A stretch of 64,000 nucleotides of DNA from Protopterus annectens (taxonomy: Eukaryota > Chordata > Ceratodontiformes > Protopteridae). The translations under genes were made by a program, and so were the position numbers. Location of the stretch: NCBI RefSeq assembly GCF_019279795.1, contig NC_056749.1, positions 570,124,585-570,188,584 on the forward strand. The letters are read 5' to 3'. Each line of letters starts with the position of its first letter. Positions within the stretch are counted from its first letter, which is position 1. The notes under the pieces were generated by a model. It did no database searches. It was given only the letters and a program-made list of their open reading frames with translations, and had not been told where the DNA came from. This document shows positions 8,995-21,690 of this stretch, piece by piece.

Positions 8995-11690
8995 GAAGTC
9001 AAGGTACAATGGGCCAAATGATGTGGTTTAAACAAGCAATTCCAGCTTGAATCTTTTTCCCCTTATTTTTGATAAAAATGCAAGGTAACTTTTGAACAGA
9101 TCTTACATAAGAAGTTGTGACAGCAGCTCATTTTAGTATGGTATGCCAATATCTAGAGCAGTTGCTCTTGTATAATTAGTTTTCCCTTTCTGTTAATAAG
9201 CAGGAAAGTATGGCAGATGACTACAAAGAGTCTTTAGAACAAACACCTCACAAATCTCGCATTGGGTATGGTCATGAGTAGCACCCAAACAAAAAGGCAC
9301 TTGTCGTGTTTATCTTTATGGTGACTCTGCCTCCCACATTCAGAATTTCCCTTCCTGGATAACAAAGAAAAATATAACACTATGAAAGAAAAAAAGGAAG
9401 AGAAAGACTCAACAGGGCATTTAACTCGTCAAGGATTAGTTGCTGACCAACCTGGTAAATGACCTGCAAACTAAATTCATAGAAAACCATTCATACTGGT
9501 GGCAAAGAAGTTTTGAGGATTAGGCTTTCATATGTCATGTACCTTACTCCTGAGACGTAGGCCATATGTCTGATGTATGGTGCCTGGAAAGAGGCAAGAC
9601 TTTGGTATGCTGGGAGGAGATAAGACTTTGGCATGTTATACAGACATTCAGCTATACTCCACAGGATATCCCAGATGTAAAGAATATTGAAGCATTGATA
9701 AGGAAGGACATGAGCACACATACACATACACACACACATATACACATGTATATGTGTGCATTAAAAGACAAAGACCAAGCTGGCTTTATATTAAACAGGA
9801 ACTCACAGGACAATATCAAAGGAATAATTATTTTGACTATTCTAATAATAATCTAGATCTACTATTAACTTCGATTTAAATAAAGACTTTTCTTGTTTAT
9901 AATTAAAGTACTAGAAATACGTAGGTTTTTAAGTAATTTTATACTTCTAATGACTCATGTTTATTAAAAGTCATTGTCATGTGTTAAATTATGATTTAAT
10001 CTTTCAGTCAATAAAGACAACATCAGGCATGAAACATTTTCTGCATGTCCCTCATATTGTTTGCTTTGGTTATTAAGCTGGTGACTAACAAAATAAGAAT
10101 TAACAAAAGCACAGAAAGGTTCAAAATAAAGAAGTGTATCCAAAATGTAGCTGTTTACCAATGTTCTATTAATAATGGGCAATACTGATTCTTCATTACC
10201 ACAAAGAATTAAGTTTTTTTTAATTGATGTCAGGTCTAAAGATTAATGAGAATAAGACTAACATTGTATTAATTAAACACATTAAATCATTTCATGCAGA
10301 CTAACACCGAGTTCAAATGGGACAGAAAAGTTTTTAAATATTTTTAGGATTACTATTACTGACAACTTTAAAAAATAGCAACTATTAAAAACAAAATGAT
10401 TTTAGAAAATATGAAAACAATGACAAATTAATTGAAATATTCTTTCCTATGGAAAATAGTCTAACTTGAGATAAAAATCATTATTTTTTCCCAAATAACT
10501 TATTTAATTCCTTTTAAGGAATATGTTAAACAATTTAATGACATTTGTTTGAAAATGTTGTGTTACCTCAACAAACCAAAACTTGCTTTTGGACATCATA
10601 TAAGACAATGGAAAGGGGAAGAAAATCATTTCCCTAACTTAGCAACATAAGCTACAGATTCAGTTATAAAAACAATAATTTTATGATAAAATAATGTATC
10701 CATTAATTGTTCAGAAATACTAAAATGTGGCCGTTAAATACTATTTCATTTAAACGTTCTATAGATTCTACTTACTTAAATATCAAAATATTTAGAAATT
10801 ATATACGAAGATAAAAGCACAATGTTCACATTATTCCCTATAACATTTTCCCAGGAATTCAATGATTGAGTTTTCAAAAAACATTAAGCTGAAAAGATTG
10901 GCATTTGATCTTTCAGCATCAAATGTTAAAGGGGCCAAAATGCTAAAAATGCACAATTTAATGGGTAAATATTACACATATATGGAAAATTGGCTTATAG
11001 ATCAAAGCAGGAAGAAGAAGCATTTTGTAGTATCTGAAGTTGATTCAGTATTATATATAATTAGAATCCTTTCAATTCTTAATTGCTTAGTCTTTGAATC
11101 GAGTTGAGATAAATATGATTTACCTGTCTCAGCTTATAAAAAAATATATAAAATAAAGTACAAATGTTTAATGAAAGAAAAATATCAGGATTAGTCTCAA
11201 ATTGGTGTCTCAACCTTAACTATATTATATAAAAATAAAGGTAGCATATTGAAAAATTACTTCAGCTACATACTGGAGAAAATTCTCCGGGAAATGTCCA
11301 CACAGGTCATATATCACCTTAACACAGAGATGAAATTATATACAAAAAGGTAGATACTGGTCATTGCAGGTGTAAACTGTTAATCAAAACTGATTGGCAG
11401 CATATAGTTTATCACTATAAAATTCTACAATTCTTTCAAGAAAAAAACTCAGTCATTCCTACAACCCTTATAATCTGAAAATTGTGTATTATCTAAACTC
11501 TTAGCATTATTTGATGGTTCAGTTCTAGGAATTGCACTCAAACCTCAGTATCCACTTCCCTAGAGCTTATTAACAACAGTAAGGAAAATAACTACACAAA
11601 TCTTGAAAAGTGATGTTACATTGCTGTTTACAGAATTTATAGACATCACGGTTGTGTGTCAAAAAGAAACATCTACTATTTAAATGAAAG
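8995..11690. other. AT-rich stretch without recognised gene
   Basis: No credible coding region. Frames here are short and show no family motif. The sequence is strongly AT-rich, especially 9850-11700. A short CA/TA microsatellite lies near 9718-9755. The first few hundred bases (to about 9360) could be further decayed DIRS leader, but I see no motif that proves it. Confidence 0.5.
9717..9757. repeat. Short (CA)n/(TA) microsatellite
   Basis: Interrupted CACATA and ACACAC repeats pass into TATACACATGTATATGTG. It is non-coding; the 96-residue frame across it is an accident of the repeat. Confidence 0.8.
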
Positions 11691-11699
11691 TAAAACAAA

Positions 11700-12012
11700 A
11701 TAACTGCACGATACAGCTATTGGTCAGAACTGTACTGTGTTAGCAAAGCATCAGTTTTTGCTCTAGGATCAATTTAAGTTGATTGGCTAGCCACCTGGCA
11801 GTGTATACCTTGGATCTAGATGATTGCCACTGTTGAAGTGACATCCCAACCCCATGTGCAATAATAGGAAAAAGGGGTTGTGGATGGATGGGTAGATTAA
11901 AGCATATTTGTAATTTACATAGTTTGCACAGATGTAGACACTTGATTATTCATGCTTTGTCAGCATGTTTTTGTTCGTAAAATTTCAATAAAAATATTTG
12001 AAAAAAATAAAC
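11700..12012 (+). repeat. Possible LINE 3' end (L1-type tail)
   Basis: Ends in TTCAATAAAAATATTTG followed by an A-rich run, the usual look of an L1-type or processed 3' end with its polyadenylation signal. The preceding 250 bases show no coding motif. The family is not determined; this is a weak call based only on the tail. Confidence 0.3.
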
Positions 12013-12014
12013 CT

Positions 12015-12590
12015 ACCTTCAAACAAAAAAAGGAAAGGAAGAAATTTGCCATTTTGTATCCTATAAAAAACAGGATAATATAATAAAAACCGATACTGTG
12101 ACAGATAGGGAAAATGATCTTCATCTCCTGCATCACTGCTATGTATGCAACAGAAGCAGTGACAAGGAGTTTGACTCCCAACACTTGTATTACTGGCCAA
12201 AAGGGTCACTTGGTAATAACCAACATCTGTCATAGCCAAATATGTTTAGCAACAGCCACAGATCTGAGTTATAGTCACTGGCTCACCAGCATTCCACCCA
12301 CCTCAGCTTGGGACCAGTGTCTTCCAGGGCAATCTTACCAAAAGTAGCTAAAGTTTAATCAGAATTATTTTACACAAACACAAATATAGTACTTTCTACA
12401 ATTCCTCAGTCTCACAGCCTGCCAGCACATGGGGTAGGAATGCAACCTCCCTGATACATGACAACACAACAGCACTGTCAGTATGTATGACCATTGCATC
12501 CATGGAGAAAGGATCTTTGAATGCCTATAATGTCAGGTGAAATATTCTTATTTATTTTATTTTAAATGCAGGCCATGTTTATACAGCATT
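12015..12590. other. No gene recognised
   Basis: Mixed-composition sequence with only short frames on both strands and no family motif that I can name. It lies between a possible LINE tail and the truncated end of a CR1 fragment. Confidence 0.4.
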
Positions 12591-12595
12591 TTAAA

Positions 12596-14090
12596 TAATA
12601 ACTGTTTCAAAGGTTTTGGCCAAGTCGAGGTATGCTGTTTTGCACAGATTTGCCCTCATCAACGGCCCTAGTCACATTTTCAAAGAAATCCACCAGATTT
12701 AACAGGCAGCAACTGCCTTTGATGAAGCCGAATTGAGTTAGATGCAGGGTTTGGGTGTTGCCTATGTCTTTATTTATGAGGTCCCATGATGATATGCTCC
12801 ATGGCCTTACAGATGAGGCTGATCAGACTTCTGGATCTATAATTCCCTGGGTCTGTTGCTAAGCTACCTTTGTGGAGGGGAATAACTGTGACTGTTCTCC
12901 ATTCCACAGGAACATAGCCTGTAGTTAGGCTGTAGATGAATAGGGAACTTAATGGTGATGCTATTTCATGTTTTAGTTTGTTTAGAAGGCAGCCTGGAAT
13001 GCCGTCTGGTCTTAAGGAGGCTTTGTTTTTTTCCTTAGAAAAGGCTTTAATGACATCCTCTTCAGATATGTAGGGTGAAGTGAAAGGGGGGGGGTCAAGG
13101 TTTGTGATAAGTTTGGAGGGGATAAGGGAGTGAAATCTGTCCACTAGTAGGTCTGCTATCTCTGAGGGATCAGTGTGTGTGATATCATTAATCACTAGCT
13201 TGGCACGTGCTTGGATTATAGCTGTTAGGCTGTGTACATAGCTGTAAAAGGCCTTGTGGTTATCCTTGGCTGTGATTGCTAAGTTTTTCTCAAAAGTTAG
13301 CCTTTGAGGATTTGACATGTTGCCTTATTTGCCTGTTAAGGCTGAGGAGGGTCCTTTTCCATTGTTGGGGTCTCACCTTAGTTTTCTTAGACATAAACTT
13401 TTTTGCATTTGTTGTAAAGTTTGATGCTGGATTCCCACCAGGGTATCTTGCTTTTACTTGGGGCTCTGGCTTTGATTCTCTCTGGAACAGCCAAGTCTAT
13501 ACACTTGTACAAGTGATTGTACAGGGCTTTATTGTAAGTTTTGGTGTAGTTACCACTTCTAGCTGGGGAGGGGGCCTGGAAAGTATTGATACCTTCTCTT
13601 AGAATGGTACAGTTTGGCTTGGTGAAGTTTTTTAGTCTGACTTCACCCTTTGTGCTTTCTAGTGTTAGCGCCAGTTTGAAGGTCACTGATTTGTGGTCAG
13701 ATTTAACTAATCAGAGTTCAACAGTCATGGTGGTGCATCTGTTTGTCATGTTAGTGAGGACCAGATCTAGTATGTTTGTTCTTCTTGTTGGGGTTTGAAC
13801 AATTTGCTCCAGGAAATTTGAGCTAACAAAGTCAAGGAACTTTTGTTCTAGTGAGTTAGGGCTAGAGTAGTTTTGCCAGTTGATGGTGGGATAACTGAAA
13901 TCCCCCATGACCAGAGTGTTTGGTAATATTTGGATTGATAACAGTTTAGTCAAATAAGCTTTGTGCACATCATGATCCATGGAGGAGGATCTTCAACTAG
14001 TTGTGACTTGAATGGGGGTATTAACCACAGTAATTTGAACTTGGAGTAACTCCATGGAGTTGTTGTGTCTAATTAGTTGGGAGGTGACCT
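12596..14090 (-). pseudogene. CR1-like ORF2 fragment (endonuclease and first half of RT)
   Basis: Minus-strand relic of the same LINE family as 4.0-8.0 kb. From its 5' side: endonuclease (about 14085-13690, with LVMGDFSYPTINWQNYS and ILDLVLTNM), a basic linker (13686-13387) and RT blocks (13318-12605). The RT blocks include RPDGIPGCLLNKL, VTVIPLHKGS, NYRSRSLISL and, after a shift, CCLLNLVDFF. It ends inside the RT block corresponding to LAKAFDT, so the FADD motif, the C-terminus and the 3' tail are absent. Both ends are abrupt: N-terminally within the endonuclease and C-terminally within RT. This suggests deletion or rearrangement rather than simple 5' truncation. Confidence 0.85.
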
Positions 14091-14094
14091 GTAT

Positions 14095-15000
14095 ACTGGG
14101 ACCACTGGACCTTGAATGTCAGTGGCAGGACCCTCCTATGACACCTGACAAACAGAGCAGTGAAAACTGTAGCCATCATCAGGCATACGATTTTGAGATC
14201 TCTGGCCATTATGACTTTGGTGGATGCTATCAGATTCTGTACTTAAAGCTGAAGAACTGAGATCCTATTTTTTGGAAGGGTCACAATGCAAGATAGTGTC
14301 TGATCAGCATCCTATGAATAACAGTGTTTTTGCAGCTCTGTTTAGGACCTCACAATGTTTACTGTTATCCACAAGGATTGGAACCACTATAGTAGACTCT
14401 CTCTCACTTCTACCAATGCCTCATGAATGGGGTCTACTAGGAGTCACTCATCAAGGTATGAGACTATCTTGGCTCCTGACAGTTTCTGGTGAGCTGGCAC
14501 TACATCCATAAATTTGGCAAACACTTTCAGGGTCATTGTGTGAACAAATGCTAGTGCCTAGAACTGTAAGCAACTGGCTCCCAAACAAAGTACAAGAACC
14601 TCCTGAATTCCCTGGTAAGATAATAAGCATCCTGGAAATCCAAACAGTAACTCCAATCTCCTTCCAAAAGACATGGAAGAATGGAATGCACCATCACCAC
14701 CTAGAATGTGACCTTTGGAACAATCTAAGATACTTTATTTTCTTTGAATCTAAAATCAAGGCACTTGCTGTTCTGGTGAGACCACTTGGACTACACTCTT
14801 GTTTAGAAGGTTTTTGGACTTCCACCTTGACTTCACCTTTGTAATGGGGTAGGATGTCTGAAAAGGATAGTGGATGGGGATGAATTGAACTGGGTACTGT
14901 ATAGCTTCTTGATAAAATTTTCCTTACCCACCTGTCCCATGTGATAGCCATCCACACTGGGAAGTGGAGGTACACATGACCATACACAACAGTCTAACAG
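14095..15000 (-). pseudogene. Second DIRS-type RT relic
   Basis: Highly decayed minus-strand RT. Reading through stops and shifts gives LDFQDAYY near 14640, WEPVAYS near 14580, VFAKFMDVV near 14530 and, further left, a thumb-like stretch around 14200-14100. These follow the order LDLKEAYL, a YRF-like block, VFTKCLASV and thumb seen in the DIRS at 24.7-30.3 kb. The sequence is clearly more distant from that element than the 0.2-2.2 kb relic is, so it may be a different DIRS lineage or a related RT. It abuts a CR1 fragment at about 14090. Confidence 0.45.
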
Positions 15001-15004
15001 ATGA

Positions 15005-15750
15005 GCAACTATTTATGAATTTTGCAGATGATCCCCTGAAGCAGGGATATAGAATCACTAGTTCTGGTGACATCTTCTGAACCACTGGAAGCATTAATTC
15101 TGGAAGCCACAGAACAGGGTTGGATCCTCTCAAAATATTGCTAGAAATTCTGCTGTTGACCTTTTATAAACCACATTTTCCAAATACGTCTCTGTGTTTG
15201 GCATAATGTCCTCCAAAGATTAAAAAGCTTAATGCTACATGTAATAAGCAATTTGCCTCTTATTGCTCATTCCTCCGCATTTTTTGTTTACCTGGGAATG
15301 TTGAGTTTGTTCCCTGTAAATGGGGCATTGGAGAAGGATGCCTTACAGCTTTCAGCAAAATCATAATGCCTGAGATAGGTATGCATGCATATGGTAATGC
15401 TTAATCTGTCTGTTCTCATTAAGCCTTTAATTACATTATGCGCAAGTCTTACCAAAAGGATGGAAAAGCACAATGCATCTAATGCCCATGACTTTCAACT
15501 GGTATGAAGTTTACAGTGTGGGAACTTCTGCAAGGTGTACCTCATTTCATCAGCAAACTCACACTGAATTATATGTGATGAGTAATTTAGAGCCTTTATT
15601 AAGCAGTTAGCACAGAGATATGAAGTCCTAGCTGTGAAGGCTGCCAGGGCAGCCAGATAGAATTTTGTAGATAATTCTATGTCATTGTAAATATTAATAT
15701 AATCCACTGGCTTGTTTTACAAATGTAAAGAAAATTAAATGTAAGAAAAC
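15005..15750. other. No gene recognised
   Basis: Short frames only, on both strands, without motifs. The first 150 bases may be the outer part of the neighbouring RT relic. Otherwise I see nothing that names a feature. Confidence 0.4.
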
Positions 15751-15752
15751 TG

Positions 15753-16930
15753 TGTTATATGCTGAACTTCAAAAATGTAACCGCAGTGCACCCTGCTGGA
15801 AGAAAGCTGTTAAGTAAAGAATTACAACTGTCTTTGATGCCAAGCTTGGACACAGGATGTCTAGGCTATTGTTATTAAGACAGAGATCATTGCTAGATTT
15901 TACATGTAAAAGTGTAATTTATTGCTGTGGCATCCTGGCCAGGTGAAGTTTACAGAGAAATGTAAATTTTGAGTTTCTGTTAGCCTGGGAACTAAAGGAG
16001 AAGTGATAAAAATGATGTAATGTAAAATGAGTCAGCAGTACTGGGTATCATCAATTTAAGACTTTCTCAGAGAAAGATTTTGAGCATTTTGTATTTTGTC
16101 TGAACCGGAACACATCAGCTCACCAGCACTTGCTTGCTCTGTATGTTAGTAGTATTTAGAACCGTGATTTCTCTTAGAGTTAGATAGAAATATAGCCAGG
16201 TTAGCCTAGCTGTTTTTTATATTTATGTCAGACTATCCTACAATATTGTTTTAAAGTTTCTTGTGATCTCTGAACTCTTGATTAACACTGTGCTGAATTG
16301 ATGAGATTTGTCTTGTGCTTTTATTATTTATTATTAAATATTTTTAAATCTTTCAACTGTGGCTGTTTTGTGTAGAGGTAATGTATGCTCTTAGAGAGTA
16401 CTTGCATATATTTAGTGATAATGTCCAAGCCACTCCAATAGTCTTGCTGCTCAGTCACCCTTACTATTTGGATAACAGTAATATTACACAGTAAAACTAG
16501 TCACCCTCTGGGAAGGGCCTTATTAGTAGCTGATAAGAGTAGTTGATGGCAGTGATTACTACCTTATAGCCTGGCAGGAGGGGTCATAGACAAAAAACCT
16601 GTGCCAGCCTTCCCCAGGAGTGTCTGTGTGTTTGTATATAAACCAAATCTCAAAGTGTGTGTATGTCAGCTACTTGGGCAGGGATACAAAACACTGGTTG
16701 GACAGAAAGGGTACTGGAGGTTTTGGCTTGACTGCTCGGATGAGATCTGAACCCTATAGCTGTGTCAGTGGGGAGTCTTATTGGGGATCTGGAAAGAAAG
16801 GGAGAAACTAGCTCAAGACTGACTGTGATCTCTGTGTGCTCTTAAGGGAAATTGTATTTTACTGTGTGTGCACTTGTTATCTTCTCAATGTGCATGACCC
16901 CTCATTGGTGCTAGTGCACAGGCATCACAC
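15753..16930 (+). repeat. Dispersed repeat R1, copy 1 (LTR-like candidate)
   Basis: Homologous in the same orientation to 58880-60265. Shared blocks include GCACCCTGCTG near the start, an AT-rich block with TTTATTATTTATTA, GTGGCTG, TAATATTACACAGTA, TGGCAGTGAT with ACTACCTTATA, TGTGCCAGCC, TCAGCTACTTGG and TATGCTCTTAAG. The copies differ by roughly a quarter of positions by eye. At over 1 kb and without coding, with a TATA-like AT-rich zone in the middle, it could be a solo long terminal repeat of an old LTR element. No internal genes are attached, so the class remains open. Confidence 0.6.
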
Positions 16931-16934
16931 TAGC

Positions 16935-19385
16935 TATAACCAAGTGACCAGGGTTTGATCAGTGGCTTAGGCACTTGATGGCATGGCAGGGACTGTTGTA
17001 CATTCTCATCCCTGTGTAAGGGTATGGATCCTGGCCAATGAGTTTCCACTCCCAAAGATGAGCCCTGCTAGGTAACATGAATGGAATCATAAGGGCAGTG
17101 GCAAGTAAGTGGTGGTAGCCATTAATAACCACTCATGTGGGAGAATGATGCAAGTTGTTAGACATAGGTAGTTACTAAGGTGATGTGCCCAAGTGATTAG
17201 GGTCACTCACAGAGTAGTTCTTATTGCTAGCACGTCAGCAAGAGCAACAAACTCACTGAATCTTGCCTGGATGAAAGCCCCCTACAGTGATTATCACCCT
17301 ACTGAATTTGCAAGGGGATTCCCCCACACCCCTTGGGAGTGAATGGGCTCAAGTCTGACTACCGGAGGACTGGAAGTCAGCAGACAGGGGGTCCACCTAA
17401 AAAAAAAAAAAAAAAAGTGCCCTGATCAAAAAAATAGTAGACACACAAAACCTTGTATCTTACATGATTTAGTCCATCCTGTTCAACCCATAGGATTAGT
17501 AGCCTCAGGTACTAGGCAGCTTGGTGCATGAAACTTTCCAAGTTCTGTCTCTGCCCCCTCTCAGAATACTGTTCACCTCCTCTTTCCTATCCATACTTAT
17601 TGTGCCATGATCAGTGAAGCACCAGAGAGAGAGCCCCTGGGCTCTTCATGCTATTTTTAGCATAGTTAGTTTTTGCTGTCTTGATCTTCTATTTTGATGT
17701 CATCTTGGATTGTTCACTAATCTGTACTGCTTTTCAAATCAGAGTTTTGAGTTTAGAGAATTCATTTTCACCATACTACTAGCCCCAGTTTTCATCAATT
17801 CCTAAGCTACTTTGCAGTGTTATATTTGTTGATGCGTTTCCTCCACTTACAACATTTTGGTTTAGTGTGGTTGGTAAGTTAGTGTTAGCATGGAAAAGCA
17901 ATCTAGAGTTAGGAAATTCACTCACTGTAGTCACAAGGGTCTGCTCTAGGACAAGCATATATGATGTTCGATGCATTTTAGGTATTCTTTCACTTGGAAA
18001 AGTAGTGCAATATTTGTAGCAGCTTTTAGCAGAGAATGTTAGCTGATAGGAGCACAAGTTCATTTTTAAAGTTTTACTACATATGGACTCCTTTTCTGAG
18101 GACAAACATAAGAAAAAAGAAAAATGGGATGAATATATTCAAGCTACTATGCCTTATATGCCAGGCCCTTTTCTATCTTCTCCAAGAAACCCAGATTAGC
18201 CAAGAATGCCCAGGTAACTGTTGGAGATAAACCTAAGGACTGATCTTCCTCCGCTTCTTTTTCTAAGAAAAAACAGCCAGGGTGACTCAAGTCAAGTTGT
18301 CTGTAATAACTGACACTGACCACAGGAAAAAGCATTTGTTTTTTTTTTAATCTGTGATATTTTTCAAAGATTTTACCCCTCAGGCCTAACTCTGCTCTGT
18401 CTACTCATTCTACTTGCTTCCTTCACAGCCTTTCTGTGAAGCTTAATGTGGACCTAGAGAAACTTATGAGGATTTCATAAAAGGATCAATTGCAGATGGG
18501 CATCTTCACCTCTGGATCCATGGTGGTGAGAGAGACTCCAGTAATCTCTTCCCATCTAAATGTCTCATCATTGGTAGAAGTGAAGGTGATGCTTTCATCA
18601 CAGGTCCCTTCATCAGTGCTGACGTCACTCATGCCTTTGGCACTGATGGGGTTCCTTGATGGTGGTTATATCAGCATTGACTGTTCAGCGCCAATCGCTA
18701 CTAGCACACTGAGCATAGACATTGAGGCATCAATCCCATCTTGGCACTAGTGTCCTCAGTCCCATTGATGATGTAATTGATGAGCAATAATAGACATAGC
18801 TTGCCGAAACTCTAATACAGCTAATCTAACTTGCATGCATTTTTTTTTACTTTGAAGAGAAAAAAAAATGATAAAATATTCCTAACTCACAGATACGTTT
18901 ATAGGAACCTATGCAGGACAAGCATGTACATCAGTAAATACGCTTGGGCATGTACAGACAATGGTATGATAAAACAAATGGTATACTAGATCTGTGTTTT
19001 TTATTCCAATGAAAGACAAATTCAAGGGCTATATTCACCATGTAAAAAATACTGTTCGTAAAAATTACCAAAACAACATGTAGCTACAGATGTGTAGGGC
19101 ACAACTTAATCACTATCTTAGATTGATGTAACATGTTGGGCTGGTGAGGTGAAATGGACTTGCATGTAATACTGCACACACTTTCAGATGAGGCCATGTG
19201 TCAAGCTCAAGGAGATGTTGAACAGCAGCAGAAGAATGCCTTGATATATCTATATACCAGAGTACACTTTTATTTTTTTTCAATACACATCTGTCCTGAA
19301 AGATATTTGTTCTGTATTAAAATGGTGCACTGATTCAAACAATGACTGCAAAAAAAGTATTAAAATTGCAGCATCTTGGCATAAT
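16935..19385. other. No gene recognised
   Basis: No frame with a recognisable motif on either strand. A poly-A run of about 17 bases lies at 17399-17416, possibly the end of an old retroposon. The stretch at 18150-18750 gives longer minus-strand frames of unusual composition that I could not match to any family. Nothing here is supported as a gene. Confidence 0.4.
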
Positions 19386-19389
19386 AAGG

Positions 19390-20535
19390 GTAGCATGAAT
19401 ACCAAAATGTCGATGAATAAGGAAGAAGTACTTGAAGTTAATATAAAAGCAGGTGAGACTATTACGTCTAGAACAGTGGCTGCATTTAACTATAAGGTGG
19501 TGCAAACCACTGATGGGTTTGGTAATGGAATCATAGCTTCTAGAGTTGCTGAAGTCCTACAAACAGATTCACATGATTTAAATGAAGACCATGTTTTCAG
19601 CTCCTGTACCAGGCTACATCAAACATAAGCCCAAAAGTACAAGGTACAAGCCTTTCCTGGGGGAAGTAAGAGCCACTCATAAGTCAATCAATAGTGAGTT
19701 ACACCACTTCACTGAGTCAAGACATGCTGCTATAACGTGTGTACTTATGGTGTCCAAGGTAATGAGTTTTCTATGAATTCCTTGGTTGAGAAACTACATG
19801 TTATCTGTACCAAACTTGATAAACTAGAGGTTGTAGTAAACAATGTCACACTGATGAAACATTCAATGAAGGAAATGGGACAGTGGCAAATTTCTCAAGC
19901 TCCTCAGGTGACAATGTGGTAGGACAAAATGGCATCCCCTAAGTATGAGATTGAGACAGAGGCTTTAGAAATAAAATAGATTTAAATGAAAAGGGCATAT
20001 TTTCTTCAAAATAAGTTGACTAATTTCAATGCCAGGAAGCACAGAAAAAAATTAAACATATTTGCTATACTGGAGGAATGGAACAAGACCCAAGGCTTCA
20101 CAAAACACTGCAACTTATTTTTTGTTCAATACTCAGTGAAGAAAACAACAAAGCTATTAGGTTAGATGGCTCTAATAGAACTTCTTAAAATACCTACAAG
20201 AGTGACTCTCAACCAACTTTAGAAAAATTTGCGAACAGTATTAAGAAAAGGCGTATACTCAACCACTATAAGGATGAAAACATTTTGATAAATGGCATTT
20301 ATATTTAACTTTTTAACAATTTACACTATGAAATTGGGAAGCAAAGCACAGCCTTCATTGACATAAGTTAAGTATCGGAAAAACAGGTTAAGTCTACCTG
20401 TATTTATATGGCAAAGTTAAAAATAGCGTGGAAATCTGTTCCCCTGATCGATTTCCACAGAAGCCGAAGCCAGGCATGAATTTTAAGCCCAAGGAATATT
20501 ACAGCTCATTGTTCCAGACATATCCACATGTTTTA
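19390..20535. other. Unclear sequence upstream of an L1-like relic
   Basis: A plus-strand frame at 19395-19628 and short frames to 19922 have no motif I recognise. Their position before an L1-type endonuclease suggests they may be remnants of an ORF1, but that rests on position only. Confidence 0.25.
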
Positions 20536-21095
20536 CTCTCACCAAGAGACTGAATGCTGGACTTGTACTTTCTGATATGAATATTTTATCTTGTGATTTT
20601 TTTTTCCTTTTTTATCTGGGGGGGTTGTCCTAATGCATAAAAATAAGTACTTCACCCCAAGAATGAAAGTATGTGCAATTCCTTTTTTTGTTGCTAAACA
20701 TTGATATAGGTTAAAAATATTGTTAATGTTAATGGTGCTTACGATTTTAATCTGAGATTGTTGTTGAAATTTACTGAAAAGCAAAGAAATACTGCTGCTT
20801 CAAGAAACACAAATTACCAGTTCAAAAGGCTCTTATGCATGTAAGAAGTATAAATGGATTAAATCTGCATATAAAAATTCTGATACTTTTAAAAGTGTCA
20901 TGAAAATTAAAAAAGATTGCACTGATGAAGTTAGGAGAATTTATACTGGGCTGAATGGCCACGTGATTGGCACATCAATGAAAATTTCTTGGATTATGAC
21001 AGCTGGTTCTGTTTATGGTCAATTTGTGGAATATCGACTAATCAAAAAGTATTACTGAAATATACAATTGGGTAATTCAACAGTAATCACTGATG

Positions 21096-21331
21096 CCCGC
21101 AGTGGTGGTGCTGCGGTAGCGTTGTTGCCTCACAGTAAGACGCTGTCCGGTTCGATTCTCAACTAGAGCATCTTCTGTGTGGAGACATGCGTGAATGGGT
21201 GTACCTTCATTGAAGGTTGTGCATCAGGGCTGGTAACTTGACACGTAAAAATCAACTACCAATCATTAGCGGACCGGAGTTCCTCTGTGGCGACCCCTAA
21301 CCGGGAAAAGCCGAAAGACACAAACAAACAT
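21096..21331 (+). mobile_element. tRNA-derived SINE (family S2), copy 1, with target duplication
   Basis: Bounded by an exact 12-base direct repeat, TAATCACTGATG, at 21084-21095 and 21332-21343. The head is tRNA-like with box B GGTTCGATTCTC near 21151. The body carries GTGTACCTTCATTGAAGG, and the tail carries CTGTGGCGACCCCTAACC and GGGAAAAGCCGAAAGA. The GTGGCGACCCC...AAGCCGAAAGA tail is the type found at the 3' ends of V-SINE and L2-like repeats of fishes and lungfish. The copy inserted into the L1-like relic and is therefore younger than it. Confidence 0.85.
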
Positions 21332-21540
21332 TAATCACTGATGGCGATAGGAAGGTTATTCTAAATCCTCGCTTATCTTCTCAGAAGAAATGTTTAACAT
21401 GTAATGAATGGGAAGCTGATGCAAACCCGTTTTTATAAATATCAGAGAATGTATTTGATGATAGTATGAAACGTATCCGGACACAAGGGAATTTTCTCAG
21501 CTATCCCACGCAGCTAATTATGCTCAAAATGTGACTGCTT

Positions 21541-21690
21541 TATAATGTCTCACAAATTAATTCCAAGTACATATTTGGATAAATATATTATATAATATCT
21601 CACAAATTAATTCCAAGTATAAATTTGGATACATATATTATATAATGTCTCACAAATTAATTCCAAGTATAAATTTGGATAAATATATTA
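21541..21690. repeat. Tandem repeat, three units of 50 bases
   Basis: The unit starting TATAATGTCTCACAAATTAA begins at 21541, 21591 and 21641, with only a few differences between units. It is AT-rich and non-coding, and probably arose by local duplication inside the L1-like relic. Confidence 0.9.

Noticed and set aside
10862..11107. 81-residue frame in AT-rich DNA
   Set aside because: Length and composition are expected by chance in AT-rich sequence; no motif.
18147..18750. Possible DIRS gag or LTR gag relic
   Set aside because: The frames are of reasonable length but contain no block that aligns with the gag sequences elsewhere in the window.
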